A stretch of 64,000 nucleotides of DNA from Gemmobacter fulvus (GTDB lineage Bacteria > Pseudomonadota > Alphaproteobacteria > Rhodobacterales > Rhodobacteraceae): positions 310,001 to 374,000 of the forward strand of contig NZ_CP076361.1 of the NCBI RefSeq assembly GCF_018798885.1, in the 5' to 3' direction. The first letter of the stretch is position 1. Each line of letters begins with the position of its first letter. The notes beneath the pieces were generated by a model that saw nothing but the letters and a program-made list of their open reading frames with translations, was not told the DNA's origin and made no database searches. This document shows, piece by piece, positions 53,786-61,329 of the stretch. Both the position numbers and the translations under genes were made by a program.

Positions 53786-55051
53786 TCACTCGCTGGGTGC
53801 TGCCACGGCCTGATCGGCTTGGGCCACGTTCACGATGCGCGCCAGATCGGCATCATCGCTCAGATCCGCCACGGCATATTTCTGCGTCAGCGCATCCTGG
53901 GTCAGCGCGATGTTCTTCACCACCTGCGGGCCGGGGGCGGCGGGGCCATAGGTCTGGCCGTTCACCACAAAATAGACCGAACCGGAGTTGCCCGACCGCA
54001 GGGTCGAGGGTTCTTCCATCGTCGGCACCTGATAACGTTCGCCGGCATTCAGGATCTTTTCAAACAGCACGGTGCCATCTGCCGCCGATACGCGCACCCA
54101 GGACGGGCGCACGGCCAGCACTTCGATGCCCTGCTTGGCATCGGCCATCACCTGCACGCCATCGGATGCAGCGGCAGCGGTACTGCCATCAGCCTGCACC
54201 AGATCGGGCTGCGTGGTCGCTGCACTGCCCGCCTGGGCAATCGCCATGCCCATGCCCGGATAGGTGCCGGTCTGGCGCGGATCAATGCTGGCAATCGGGC
54301 CGTCACGCGACACCATCACCGGCACATCCAGCGCCTCGGGGCGATAGAGCCGGTTCATCAGATCGGGATTCTGCACCGTGGAGGCATCTGCCACGGCAAC
54401 ATCGCCCGCCGCCGGGGCCGAGCGCACCATCGGCGCCACGCCATCAATATTGCCCAGCGGATCAATCTCGGCCACGACCGAGGGGGCCTGCTCCACCGGC
54501 GAGAGTTGCACGCGCTGCACTTCCTGCAACACCGACCAGCCGCCATATCCCAGCGCACCGATCAGCGCGACCAGCACCAGCAACGAGCCCACGGCACCGG
54601 GTTCGACCCGGCTGAGGAAGCTTTCGCTGCGCGGCACGAACAGCGCATTGGGATTGGCCAGCGGATCACGGTTTTCTGCCGCCGCACTGCGCGACCGCGC
54701 GGCGGTGATCGCCGCCGGGGCGGCTGCGGCAGACATGCCATGCGCCACTTCAAAATTCGCCTCGGCACAGAAGCGTTTGAACGCCCAGTCCGGGTCCATG
54801 CCCAGATAGCGCGCATAAGACCGGACATAACCGGCCACAAACCCTTGTGTTTCAAAGGCGGACACATCGCAATTCTCGATCGCGGCGATATAGGTCGCCT
54901 TGATCTTCAATTCGCGTTGAACATCCAGAAGTGATTTGCCCAGTGTGGCGCGCTCACCGCGCATCACATCGCCCAAGCGCAGTTCGAAATCGTCAAAGCC
55001 CTTTGGTTTGTCGAGTTCTGTCGTCGAAGGTTTCGTCCTCCGCCAGATCAT
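53786..55051 (-). CDS. rodZ: RodZ-like helix-turn-helix membrane protein
   Basis: A 421-residue protein with the RodZ layout: a cytoplasmic helix-turn-helix domain at about 25-90 (LRLGDVMRGERATLGKSLLDVQREL and so on, with GYVRSYARYLGMDP), one membrane segment at about 152-172 (GSLLVLVALIGALGYGGWSV), a long Pro/Ala-rich periplasmic linker, and a C-terminal DUF4115-type beta domain (VLAVRPSWVRVSAADGTVLFE...). RodZ links MreB to the elongation machinery. The adjacency to ispG supports the call, since the same pair occurs in E. coli. A CceR-like sequence lies 68 bases upstream. Confidence 0.92.
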   Translation of the reverse strand: MIWRRTKPSTTELDKPKGFDDFELRLGDVMRGERATLGKSLLDVQRELKIKATYIAAIENCDVSAFETQGFVAGYVRSYARYLGMDPDWAFKRFCAEANFEVAHGMSAAAAPAAITAARSRSAAAENRDPLANPNALFVPRSESFLSRVEPGAVGSLLVLVALIGALGYGGWSVLQEVQRVQLSPVEQAPSVVAEIDPLGNIDGVAPMVRSAPAAGDVAVADASTVQNPDLMNRLYRPEALDVPVMVSRDGPIASIDPRQTGTYPGMGMAIAQAGSAATTQPDLVQADGSTAAAASDGVQVMADAKQGIEVLAVRPSWVRVSAADGTVLFEKILNAGERYQVPTMEEPSTLRSGNSGSVYFVVNGQTYGPAAPGPQVVKNIALTQDALTQKYAVADLSDDADLARIVNVAQADQAVAAPSE

Positions 55052-55118
55052 GCGCCCTGCCCCGTGCTGTCTTGCCGTTATCGAGTCGCGTTGCCCCGCG
55101 ACTCATGCGTTCTATTGG

Positions 55119-55132
55119 GGCTAACGCTAGCA
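55119..55132. promoter_or_regulatory. CceR-like sequence upstream of rodZ
   Basis: GGCTAACGCTAGCA matches the LacI-type consensus TGNTANCGNTANCA at all fixed bases except the first. It lies 68 bases before the rodZ start and 35 bases after the hemA stop. Whether the carbon regulator acts on a shape gene is untested; a chance match is possible. Confidence 0.35.
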
Positions 55133-55166
55133 CAGGGCAAGCGCCTTTTGCACCCGCAGAAGGCTT

Positions 55167-56402
55167 TCAGGCAGAGAGCTCGGCACGATTCAGCGCACAA
55201 TGCCGCCAGAGTGCATCCATCGCCATCACAACTGCGTCAATCTGCGCCGCATCGTGAACGGGCGACGGGGTGAAGCGCAAACGCTCGGTGCCGCGGGGCA
55301 CGGTGGGGAAGTTGATCGGCTGCACATAGATGCCGAATTGCTCCAGCAACATGTCGGACAACATCTTGCAATGCACCGGATCGCCGACATGCACCGGCAC
55401 GATATGCGAGCCGTGGTCGATGATCGGCAGGCCCAGCCCCTTGAGCCGCATCTTGAGGATATTGGCGTGCAGCTGCTGTGCATCGCGCAGATGCTGCGCG
55501 GTCTTCAACACCCGCACCGAGGCGGCGGCCCCGGCGGCAATCACCGGCGGCAGCGAGGTGGTGAAGATGAAGCCTGGCGCATAAGACCGGACGGCATCAA
55601 TCATTTTCGCGCTGGCCGCAATATAGCCGCCAAACACGCCAAAGGCCTTGCCCAGCGTCGCGTTGATGATGTCGACCCGCGCCATCTGCCCGTCGCGTTC
55701 GGCCACGCCGCCGCCGCGCGGACCATACATGCCGACGGCATGCACCTCGTCCAGATAGGTCAGCGCGCCCACCTCTTCGGCCAGATCACAGATTTCCTTG
55801 ATCGGGCCAAAATCGCCATCCATCGAATAGATCGATTCGAAGGCAATCAGCTTGGGCGCCGCCGGATCATCCGCCGCGATCAGCGCCCGCAGATGTGCCA
55901 CGTCATTGTGGCGGAACACACGCCGCGCGCCGCCATTGCGCCGGATGCCTTCGATCATCGAGGCATGGTTGAGCGCATCCGAATAGATGATCAGCCCCGG
56001 AAACAGTTTGTGCAACGTGGACAGCGTGGCGTCATTGGCGACATAGGCCGACGAAAACACCAGCGCCTTGTCCTTGCCATGCAGGTCTGCCAGCTCGGCC
56101 TCCAGCCGGTTGTGATAGACCGTGGTGCCCGAGATGTTGCGCGTGCCGCCCGACCCGGCGCCGGTGGCGTCCAGCGCCTCGTGCATTGCCGCCAGAACCT
56201 CGGGGTGCTGGCCCATGCCCAGATAGTCATTGCCGCACCAGACGGTGATCGGCTTTTCCGTGCCATCCGCCTTGCGCCAGATCGCATGGGGGAAATGGCC
56301 CTTGCGCCGTTCGATGTCGATGAAGGTGCGATAGCGCCCCTCGTCATGCAGACGGGAAATCGCGCTGTCGAGCGCCGCATCATAATCGAATTCGTGGCTC
56401 AT
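55167..56402 (-). CDS. hemA: 5-aminolevulinate synthase
   Basis: HemA, 411 residues, condenses glycine and succinyl-CoA to 5-aminolevulinate with PLP, the C4 entry to heme and, in phototrophs, bacteriochlorophyll. The PLP lysine is Lys252 in [14 protein letters not shown]. Other features are the glycine-rich [27 protein letters not shown] and [11 protein letters not shown] (Asp pairing with PLP). GGGAG precedes the ATG at 56402, which fits the family start ([11 protein letters not shown]...). An FnrL-type site lies 75-88 bases upstream, matching the known oxygen control of hemA in Rhodobacter. Confidence 0.97.
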   Translation of the reverse strand: MSHEFDYDAALDSAISRLHDEGRYRTFIDIERRKGHFPHAIWRKADGTEKPITVWCGNDYLGMGQHPEVLAAMHEALDATGAGSGGTRNISGTTVYHNRLEAELADLHGKDKALVFSSAYVANDATLSTLHKLFPGLIIYSDALNHASMIEGIRRNGGARRVFRHNDVAHLRALIAADDPAAPKLIAFESIYSMDGDFGPIKEICDLAEEVGALTYLDEVHAVGMYGPRGGGVAERDGQMARVDIINATLGKAFGVFGGYIAASAKMIDAVRSYAPGFIFTTSLPPVIAAGAAASVRVLKTAQHLRDAQQLHANILKMRLKGLGLPIIDHGSHIVPVHVGDPVHCKMLSDMLLEQFGIYVQPINFPTVPRGTERLRFTPSPVHDAAQIDAVVMAMDALWRHCALNRAELSA

Positions 56403-56476
56403 GTCCGTCTCCCTGGCGCGCGGCAAGATCCGCGCTCTGCTGGGCCTGTCTCTAGGCTGCCTGAATTTTCAGCGCC

Positions 56477-56490
56477 TTGATATTGGTCAA
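56477..56490 (-). promoter_or_regulatory. FnrL-type site before hemA
   Basis: Read toward hemA it is TTGAC-CAAT-ATCAA, matching the Fnr consensus TTGAT-N4-ATCAA at 9 of 10 fixed bases. It is centred about 81 bases before the hemA start. Fnr-type sites control hemA in Rhodobacter under low oxygen, so this one is probably functional. Confidence 0.75.
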
Positions 56491-56551
56491 ATCCTGCATC
56501 GCAAAGAGGGCATTTTGCCACCCCTGCCGTCAATTCCGACTTTTGGCCCGT

Positions 56552-57127
56552 TTAATCGGCAATCACCACCGTGCAATCGCCCGCCTTGGCCTTGTCTTCA
56601 CAGGCTTTTACCGCCGCATCGCCAGCCGCGTCACCCTTGGCGAGGCCGAAAAGCCCGGTCGAGGCCGAAATCGCCAATGCCCCCGGTGCGGCATAATGCG
56701 CCTTTAGCGCCGCCGTGGCATCCGCCGAAAGTTGCAGGTCGCGGGCTTCCCAGCCTTCGGGGCGGATCAGCGCCACCACCTGACAGGCCACAGCGCCCTT
56801 GCGTTTGGCCTCGCAGCCCTTCAGCGCCGCCGCCTGCGCCGCATCGGTATCGTGATAGTTCACTGAAGCGACCGTCGCCTCGACCATCAGCCCCTCGGCG
56901 GGTGAAATCGCAATCGCCCCGTAATAGGGCTGTCCGGTGCCCACGAGGGTCAGGGCGGCGGTATCCTGCGCGCTCAGCCCCTCTTGCGACTGCATTTCCA
57001 CGGCGGATCCCTCTGCCGGATACATCAGCTTTGCCGCCGCCTTGCCGGTCAGCGATTCCGCCGCTGCGGCCCCGGCCAATGTCAGACAGCACAGCCCCGC
57101 GAGGGCAGGCGCACCAAACCACATCAT
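56552..57127 (-). CDS. exported protein of unknown function upstream of hemA
   Basis: A 191-residue protein with a signal peptide (MMWFGAPALAGLCCLTLAGA, cleavage near AAA-ES) and a mature part of about 168 residues. It contains four cysteines (105, 115, 176, 185) in two close pairs, likely disulfides. Two similar blocks, PYYGAIAISPAEGLMVEA and PGALAISASTGLFGLAK, suggest an internal repeat. I recall relatives misnamed 5-aminolevulinate synthase because of this neighbourhood; nothing here is enzymatic in that sense. GGGAGA precedes the ATG. It lies on the same strand as hemA, 149 bases upstream, and is divergent from the dipeptidase gene. Confidence 0.8.
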   Translation of the reverse strand: MMWFGAPALAGLCCLTLAGAAAAESLTGKAAAKLMYPAEGSAVEMQSQEGLSAQDTAALTLVGTGQPYYGAIAISPAEGLMVEATVASVNYHDTDAAQAAALKGCEAKRKGAVACQVVALIRPEGWEARDLQLSADATAALKAHYAAPGALAISASTGLFGLAKGDAAGDAAVKACEDKAKAGDCTVVIAD

Positions 57128-57159
57128 CGCAACATCTCCCTTGCACTTGGCCCCTTTTA

Positions 57160-57185
57160 CCCTGTCCCGGTGGCTCTGGACAGGG
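57160..57185. promoter_or_regulatory. inverted repeat in a divergent promoter
   Basis: CCCTGTCC and GGACAGGG are perfect 8-base arms separated by 10 bases. The element is centred between the exported-protein gene and the dipeptidase gene, 33 and 51 bases from their starts. It could be an operator serving both. Confidence 0.45.
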
Positions 57186-57235
57186 GGGCAGAGCCTGCTA
57201 GGGTCCGGCGCAACGTCACGAAAAGGAGAAGACCC

Positions 57236-58633
57236 ATGCCGCATGATCCACAGGCGCCCGACGCCGTGCTGGCGCGCATCGACGCCATGCTGCCCGCCGC
57301 ACTGGACCGGCTGATGGACCTGCTGCGCATTCCGTCCATTTCCACCGACCCGGCCTTCAAGGCCGACTGTGACCGCGCCGCCGACTGGCTGGTGGCCGAT
57401 CTGCAAAGCCTGGGCTTCGACGCCGCCAAACGGCCCACCCCCGGTCATCCGATGGTGGTGGCGCATGGCGACGGCCCCGCCGATGCCAGCGGCCCGCATC
57501 TGCTGTTCTATGGTCATTACGACGTGCAGCCGGTGGATCCGCTGTCGCTGTGGGACCGCGATCCGTTCGACCCGGCCCTTGAAAATACGCCCAAGGGTCA
57601 GGTGATCCGGGCGCGCGGGGCCTCGGATGACAAGGGCCAGTTGATGACCTTTCTGGAGGCTCTGCGCGCCTGGAAGGCCGAAACGGGCCAGCTGCCCTGC
57701 AAGCTGACGATCTTTCTGGAGGGAGAAGAGGAATCGGGCTCGCCCTCGCTCATCCCGTTCCTGCAAGACAATGCGGCTGAATTGCAGGCCGATATCGCGC
57801 TGATCTGCGACACTGGCCTGTTTCAGGATACCGCCCCTGCGATTGTCACCATGCTGCGCGGGCTGCTGGGCGAAGAGATCACCCTGCACGCCGCCAACAA
57901 GGATCTTCATTCCGGCATGTTCGGCGGGCTGGCAGCCAACCCGATCCGCGCGCTGACCCGCATCCTTGCCAATCTGCATGACGATCAGGGCCGCATCACC
58001 CTGCCCGGCTTTTACGATGGCGTCAGCGAATTGCCCGATGCGATTCGCGCCCAATGGCAAAACCTTGCCTTCGATCACGCGGCCTTCCTCGGTGATGTCG
58101 GGCTGTCGGTGCCCGCGGGAGAGCTGGACCGCACGCCGCTGGAAATGCTCTGGTCGCGCCCGACGGCCGAGGTGAATGGCATCTGGGGCGGCTATACCGG
58201 CGACGGGTTCAAGACCGTGCTGCCCGCCGAAGCCCATGCCAAGGTCAGCTTCCGCCTTGTCGGCACCCAGGATCCCCATGCGATCCGCGCCGCGTTCCGC
58301 GCCTGGGTGCAGGCGCAATTGCCTGCCGATTGCAGCGCCACATTCACCGAACACGGTGCGAGCCCGGCGGGCCTGATGCAGATCACCCACCCCGCCTTCG
58401 AGGCCGCCCGCGCCGCGCTTGGCGATGAATGGGGGCGCGCTGCCGCCTATGTCGGCTGCGGCGGGTCGATCCCGATTGCCGGATATTTCAAGACCTATCT
58501 CGGCATGGATGCGATGCTGCTGGGCTTTGCCCGCGATGATGACCAGATCCATTCGCCCAATGAAAAATACGATGTGGAATGTTTCCACAAGGGCATCCGC
58601 TCCTGGGCGCGACTGCTGGCGCGGCTGGCATGA
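57236..58633 (+). CDS. M20 family dipeptidase
   Basis: A 465-residue zinc metallopeptidase of the M20 (carnosinase/DapE) family, likely hydrolysing dipeptides or other amides. Metal ligands are visible as His94 and Asp96 (YGHYDVQPVD), Asp131 (ASDDKGQ), and Glu164-Glu165 (LEGEEESGSP), the second of which is the catalytic or metal acid of the family. A dimerisation domain follows (LHAANKDLHSGMFGGLAANP), and the end AYVGCGGSIPI and DDQIHSPNEKYD carries the last His ligand. AAAAGGAG lies before the ATG at 57236, which decides the start. It overlaps the GNAT gene by 4 bases. Confidence 0.93.
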   Translation: MPHDPQAPDAVLARIDAMLPAALDRLMDLLRIPSISTDPAFKADCDRAADWLVADLQSLGFDAAKRPTPGHPMVVAHGDGPADASGPHLLFYGHYDVQPVDPLSLWDRDPFDPALENTPKGQVIRARGASDDKGQLMTFLEALRAWKAETGQLPCKLTIFLEGEEESGSPSLIPFLQDNAAELQADIALICDTGLFQDTAPAIVTMLRGLLGEEITLHAANKDLHSGMFGGLAANPIRALTRILANLHDDQGRITLPGFYDGVSELPDAIRAQWQNLAFDHAAFLGDVGLSVPAGELDRTPLEMLWSRPTAEVNGIWGGYTGDGFKTVLPAEAHAKVSFRLVGTQDPHAIRAAFRAWVQAQLPADCSATFTEHGASPAGLMQITHPAFEAARAALGDEWGRAAAYVGCGGSIPIAGYFKTYLGMDAMLLGFARDDDQIHSPNEKYDVECFHKGIRSWARLLARLA

Positions 58634-59073
58634 CGGTTCAGATCCGCACGGCCGCAGCCGCAGACGAAACCGGATGGCGCGCCCTCTGGGACGCCTATCT
58701 GGCATTCTACAACGTCAGCCTCGATCCCGCGATCACCGCCCACACCTGGGCGCGCATCCTTGATCCCGCCTCGCCGCTCACGGCGCGGCTGGGCTTTGTC
58801 GATGGCAGGATGCAGGGATTCGCCCTGCATCATCACCACGCCTCGACCTGGGTCATGGGCGAGGATTGTTATCTGGAGGATCTGTTTGTCGCGGATTCGG
58901 CGCGGGGCCATGGGCTTGGCCGCGCCTTGATCGACGATCTGAAGGCGCTGGCCAAGGCGGCGGGCTGGCATCGGCTGTATTGGCACACCGACGAGGGCAA
59001 TGCCCGCGCCCGTGCGCTATATGATTCCTATGCGCCCTATGATGGCCATGTGCGCTACCGGATCACCTTGTGA
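58630..59073 (+). CDS. GNAT family N-acetyltransferase
   Basis: A 147-residue acetyltransferase using acetyl-CoA. The cofactor-binding motif A is DLFVADSARGHGLGRALIDDL at about residues 85-105, with R-x-x-G-x-G/A. The family strands precede it (MQGFALHHHHASTWVMGEDCYLE), and WHTDEGNARARALYDSYA is motif B. The substrate is unknown. It begins within the stop of the dipeptidase gene (ATGA) and is co-translated with it, which hints at amino acid or peptide substrates. Confidence 0.92.
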   Translation: MTVQIRTAAAADETGWRALWDAYLAFYNVSLDPAITAHTWARILDPASPLTARLGFVDGRMQGFALHHHHASTWVMGEDCYLEDLFVADSARGHGLGRALIDDLKALAKAAGWHRLYWHTDEGNARARALYDSYAPYDGHVRYRITL

Positions 59074-59133
59074 CCCTCTGCTGCGGGGCCGGATCACCCG
59101 GCCCTGCGGCGCAGCCCAATTCCGGAAACGGCG

Positions 59134-59160
59134 AAAGCCGGACCTGATGGCCCGGCTTTT
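59134..59160 (+). terminator. intrinsic terminator after the GNAT gene
   Basis: AAAGCCGG, a 10-base loop, CCGGCTTTT. It closes the dipeptidase-GNAT operon ahead of the tRNA genes on the other strand. Confidence 0.7.
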
Positions 59161-59186
59161 CGTCGTATAATGGAAAGTCTTGAAAC

Positions 59187-59263
59187 TGGCGCGGTGGACG
59201 GGGCTCGAACCCGCGACCCCCGGCGTGACAGGCCGGTACTCTAACCAACTGAGCTACCACCGC
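59187..59263 (-). tRNA. tRNA-Asp(GTC), copy 1
   Basis: A 77-base tRNA with encoded CCA. The acceptor GCGGTGG pairs with CCACCGC, the D arm is GCTC...GAGT, the anticodon stem is CCGGC/GCCGG with loop CTGTCAC (anticodon GTC), and the T arm is GCGGG/CCCGT with TTCGAGC. The discriminator is G, as usual for Asp. An identical copy lies 35 bases away. Confidence 0.97.
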
Positions 59264-59298
59264 GCACTGTTTCAGACATCCGGGGCGAAGGCGGGCGG

Positions 59299-59375
59299 TG
59301 GCGCGGTGGACGGGGCTCGAACCCGCGACCCCCGGCGTGACAGGCCGGTACTCTAACCAACTGAGCTACCACCGC
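59299..59375 (-). tRNA. tRNA-Asp(GTC), copy 2
   Basis: The sequence is identical to copy 1, with the anticodon GTC and an encoded CCA end. It is upstream of copy 1 on the minus strand, so one promoter probably serves both. Confidence 0.97.
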
Positions 59376-59489
59376 ATTGCCGCCCGAGCCTTCGCCCGGA
59401 TGTGTGGAGGGTATTACGGAAGCCCGCGTGCGCCGTCAAGCGCCCCAAAGCGGATTTCTTTCATAATCTCGCAAATATCTGGAAAGGCG

Positions 59490-60428
59490 TTACTTTTCGG
59501 GTGCCGGGATGAACTCGGCGTCATCTGCCGGTGGCAGTCGGAACCTTCCATGCGCCCAATCCCCCGCGCGCCAGGCTTCTTTGGCCGCATCAATGCGCGC
59601 CTGGCTGGAGGCCACGAAGTTCCACCAGATAAAGCGCGGCCCATCCATCGTGGCACCGCCCAGAACCATGACCCGCGCGCCCGACTCTCCGGCCTTCACG
59701 CTGATCCGGTCGCCCGGACGGAAGATCAGCATCTGGCCCGGCCCGAACACCTGCCCGCCCACCGACACCTCCCCGCTCAGCACATAGACCCCGCGATCTT
59801 CGTGATCGTCGGGCAAGGGCAGCTGCGCCCCCGCCATCAGCACGGCATCGGCATAGATGGTTTCGCTGGCCACCGGCACCGGCGCGCGCGCGCCCCAGCC
59901 ATGGCCAAGGATCAGCCGCACCTGCTTGCCCTCGCCCTCCAGCATCGGCAAGTCGTCCTTCGGGCTGTGATGGAAGGCGGCCGGATTGTCCTCGGCGTCT
60001 TTCGGCAAGGCGACCCAGCTTTGCAGGCCAAACATCTTGTGCGGCGCGCGGCGAATCTCGCCATCCGTGCGTTCGGAATGGGTGATGCCCTGCCCCGCCA
60101 CCATCAGGTTCACCTCGCCCGGTTCGATCCATCGGTCGGTGCCCAGGCTGTCGCGGTGGTGCAGCTTGCCCTTCAGCAGATAGGTTACGGTGGCGAGACC
60201 GATATGCGGATGCGGGCGCACGTCGATGCCCTGCCCGGTCAGAAACTCTGCCGGTCCCATCTGGTCGAAAAAGATGAATGGGCCGACCATCTGCCGCTGC
60301 ACCGAGGGCAGCGCCCGGCGCACCTCGAAGCCGCCCAGATCGCGGGCGCGCGCCACGATGACCGTCTCGATGGCGTCCACGGCATCGCCAAGCGGAATGT
60401 CGGGGTCCAATGCGGGGTTCCAGCTCAT
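59490..60428 (-). CDS. pirin family protein
   Basis: A 312-residue bicupin of the pirin family; bacterial members can act as quercetin 2,3-dioxygenases or modulate metabolic enzymes. The metal ligands of the N-terminal cupin are clear: His73 and His75 (RPHPHIGLATVTYL), then His117 and Glu119 in AGQGITHSER. A second cupin lies in the C-terminal half (GVYVLSGEVSVGGQVFGPGQ). CAGGAGGA lies before the ATG at 60428, which decides the start over one 40 codons upstream. It is upstream of the tRNA-Asp pair on the same strand. Confidence 0.93.
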   Translation of the reverse strand: MSWNPALDPDIPLGDAVDAIETVIVARARDLGGFEVRRALPSVQRQMVGPFIFFDQMGPAEFLTGQGIDVRPHPHIGLATVTYLLKGKLHHRDSLGTDRWIEPGEVNLMVAGQGITHSERTDGEIRRAPHKMFGLQSWVALPKDAEDNPAAFHHSPKDDLPMLEGEGKQVRLILGHGWGARAPVPVASETIYADAVLMAGAQLPLPDDHEDRGVYVLSGEVSVGGQVFGPGQMLIFRPGDRISVKAGESGARVMVLGGATMDGPRFIWWNFVASSQARIDAAKEAWRAGDWAHGRFRLPPADDAEFIPAPEK

Positions 60429-60545
60429 GTCGTCCTCCTGTTCTGCTGTTCCCAACATAGGCTCAGAGGCGGCACAGGTCATCTGCTGCAATCGGCAAAG
60501 ACCTGTGCAAACGGGACGGATACCTACAGGCGCGGAGCAGGAATG

Positions 60546-60571
60546 CAAAAGGGCCGGGGTTTCCCCCGGCC
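60546..60571 (-). terminator. intrinsic terminator after yceI
   Basis: On the minus strand GGGCCGGGG, a 4-base loop, CCCCGGCCC, then TTTT. It lies 26 bases past the YceI stop. Confidence 0.85.
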
Positions 60572-60596
60572 CGTCGGCATCGCAATTGGAAAAGGC

Positions 60597-61172
60597 TTAT
60601 TCGGCCTTGGTGGCTTCGATCGAGATCTGCACCGTCACGTCATCGCCGACGAAGGGCGCGAACTGGCCCAGATTGTATTCGGTGCGCTTCAGGACCGTGG
60701 TGCCGGTGAAGCCCAGCCACGGCTTTTTCGCCATCGGATGTTCGCCCGCCTGCGTCAGCGCCGCATCCAGCACCACCGATTTGGTCACGCCGTTCAGCGT
60801 CAGGTCGCCGGTGATCTTGGCGGTCTTTTCGCCGGTCACTTCGATGCCGGTGGATTTGAAGCTGACCATCTCGTCATCGGTCGCATCAAAGAAATCCGCG
60901 GTCATGAAGTGGTCGAAGCGCTCTTGCCAGCCGGTCAGCATGGTCTTGACCGGGAAGGACACTTCAACGCTGGAATTGGCCGGGGCCTCGGCGTCGAACG
61001 TGATCTTGCCGTCAAACCCCGAGAACAGGCCATAGGTGGTCGAATAGCCAAGGTGGTTGTAGCTGAACAGGATCTGGCTGTGGCTGGGATCCAGCACATA
61101 GGCCTCCGGTGCAGCGAAAACCGGGGCGGCGGCAAGCGCGCCAAGCAGGGAAAGGGTGGAAAGGCGGATCAC
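60597..61172 (-). CDS. YceI family periplasmic protein
   Basis: A 191-residue periplasmic lipocalin-like protein of the YceI family, which binds polyisoprenoids or similar lipids. A signal peptide (residues 1-20, ending VFA) is followed by AYVLDPSHSQILFSYNHLGYS, the usual family opening, then FDGKITFD, DFFDATDDEMVSFKST and GDLTLNGVTKSVVLD. I choose the GTG at 61172 because CGGAG lies 7 bases before it and the signal peptide starts there; an upstream ATG would add 31 residues before the signal. An inverted repeat lies 110-127 bases upstream. Confidence 0.92.
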   Translation of the reverse strand: MIRLSTLSLLGALAAAPVFAAPEAYVLDPSHSQILFSYNHLGYSTTYGLFSGFDGKITFDAEAPANSSVEVSFPVKTMLTGWQERFDHFMTADFFDATDDEMVSFKSTGIEVTGEKTAKITGDLTLNGVTKSVVLDAALTQAGEHPMAKKPWLGFTGTTVLKRTEYNLGQFAPFVGDDVTVQISIEATKAE

Positions 61173-61281
61173 GAGGACACTCCGTCTGTTGAATTCATCA
61201 GTTGATCGCAGCCCATGCTGCATGTGCAAACAGATAGCGATCCGGCCCATCTGCACACAACTCACTGAATCCGAACAGGGT

Positions 61282-61299
61282 CTGTTCGCTCACGAACAG
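61282..61299. promoter_or_regulatory. inverted repeat between the VWA gene and yceI
   Basis: CTGTTCG and CGAACAG form perfect 7-base arms around CTCA. It lies between the VWA stop (61330) and the YceI start (61172). Without a T-run it is a poor terminator. It is not the GTTC-N7-GTTC LexA pattern, because the arms are inverted. Confidence 0.45.
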
Positions 61300-61329
61300 T
61301 CACCTTTGCGCCAGCCGGTGAAACACCGA

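Noticed and set aside
57128-58705. Upstream extension of the exported-protein frame across the dipeptidase gene
   Set aside because: The frame stays open, but the real start with signal peptide and ribosome site is at 57127; the rest is antisense to the dipeptidase.
61270-61300. GTTC/GAAC elements before yceI as an SOS box
   Set aside because: The arms are inverted, not the direct GTTC-N7-GTTC repeat required by alphaproteobacterial LexA.
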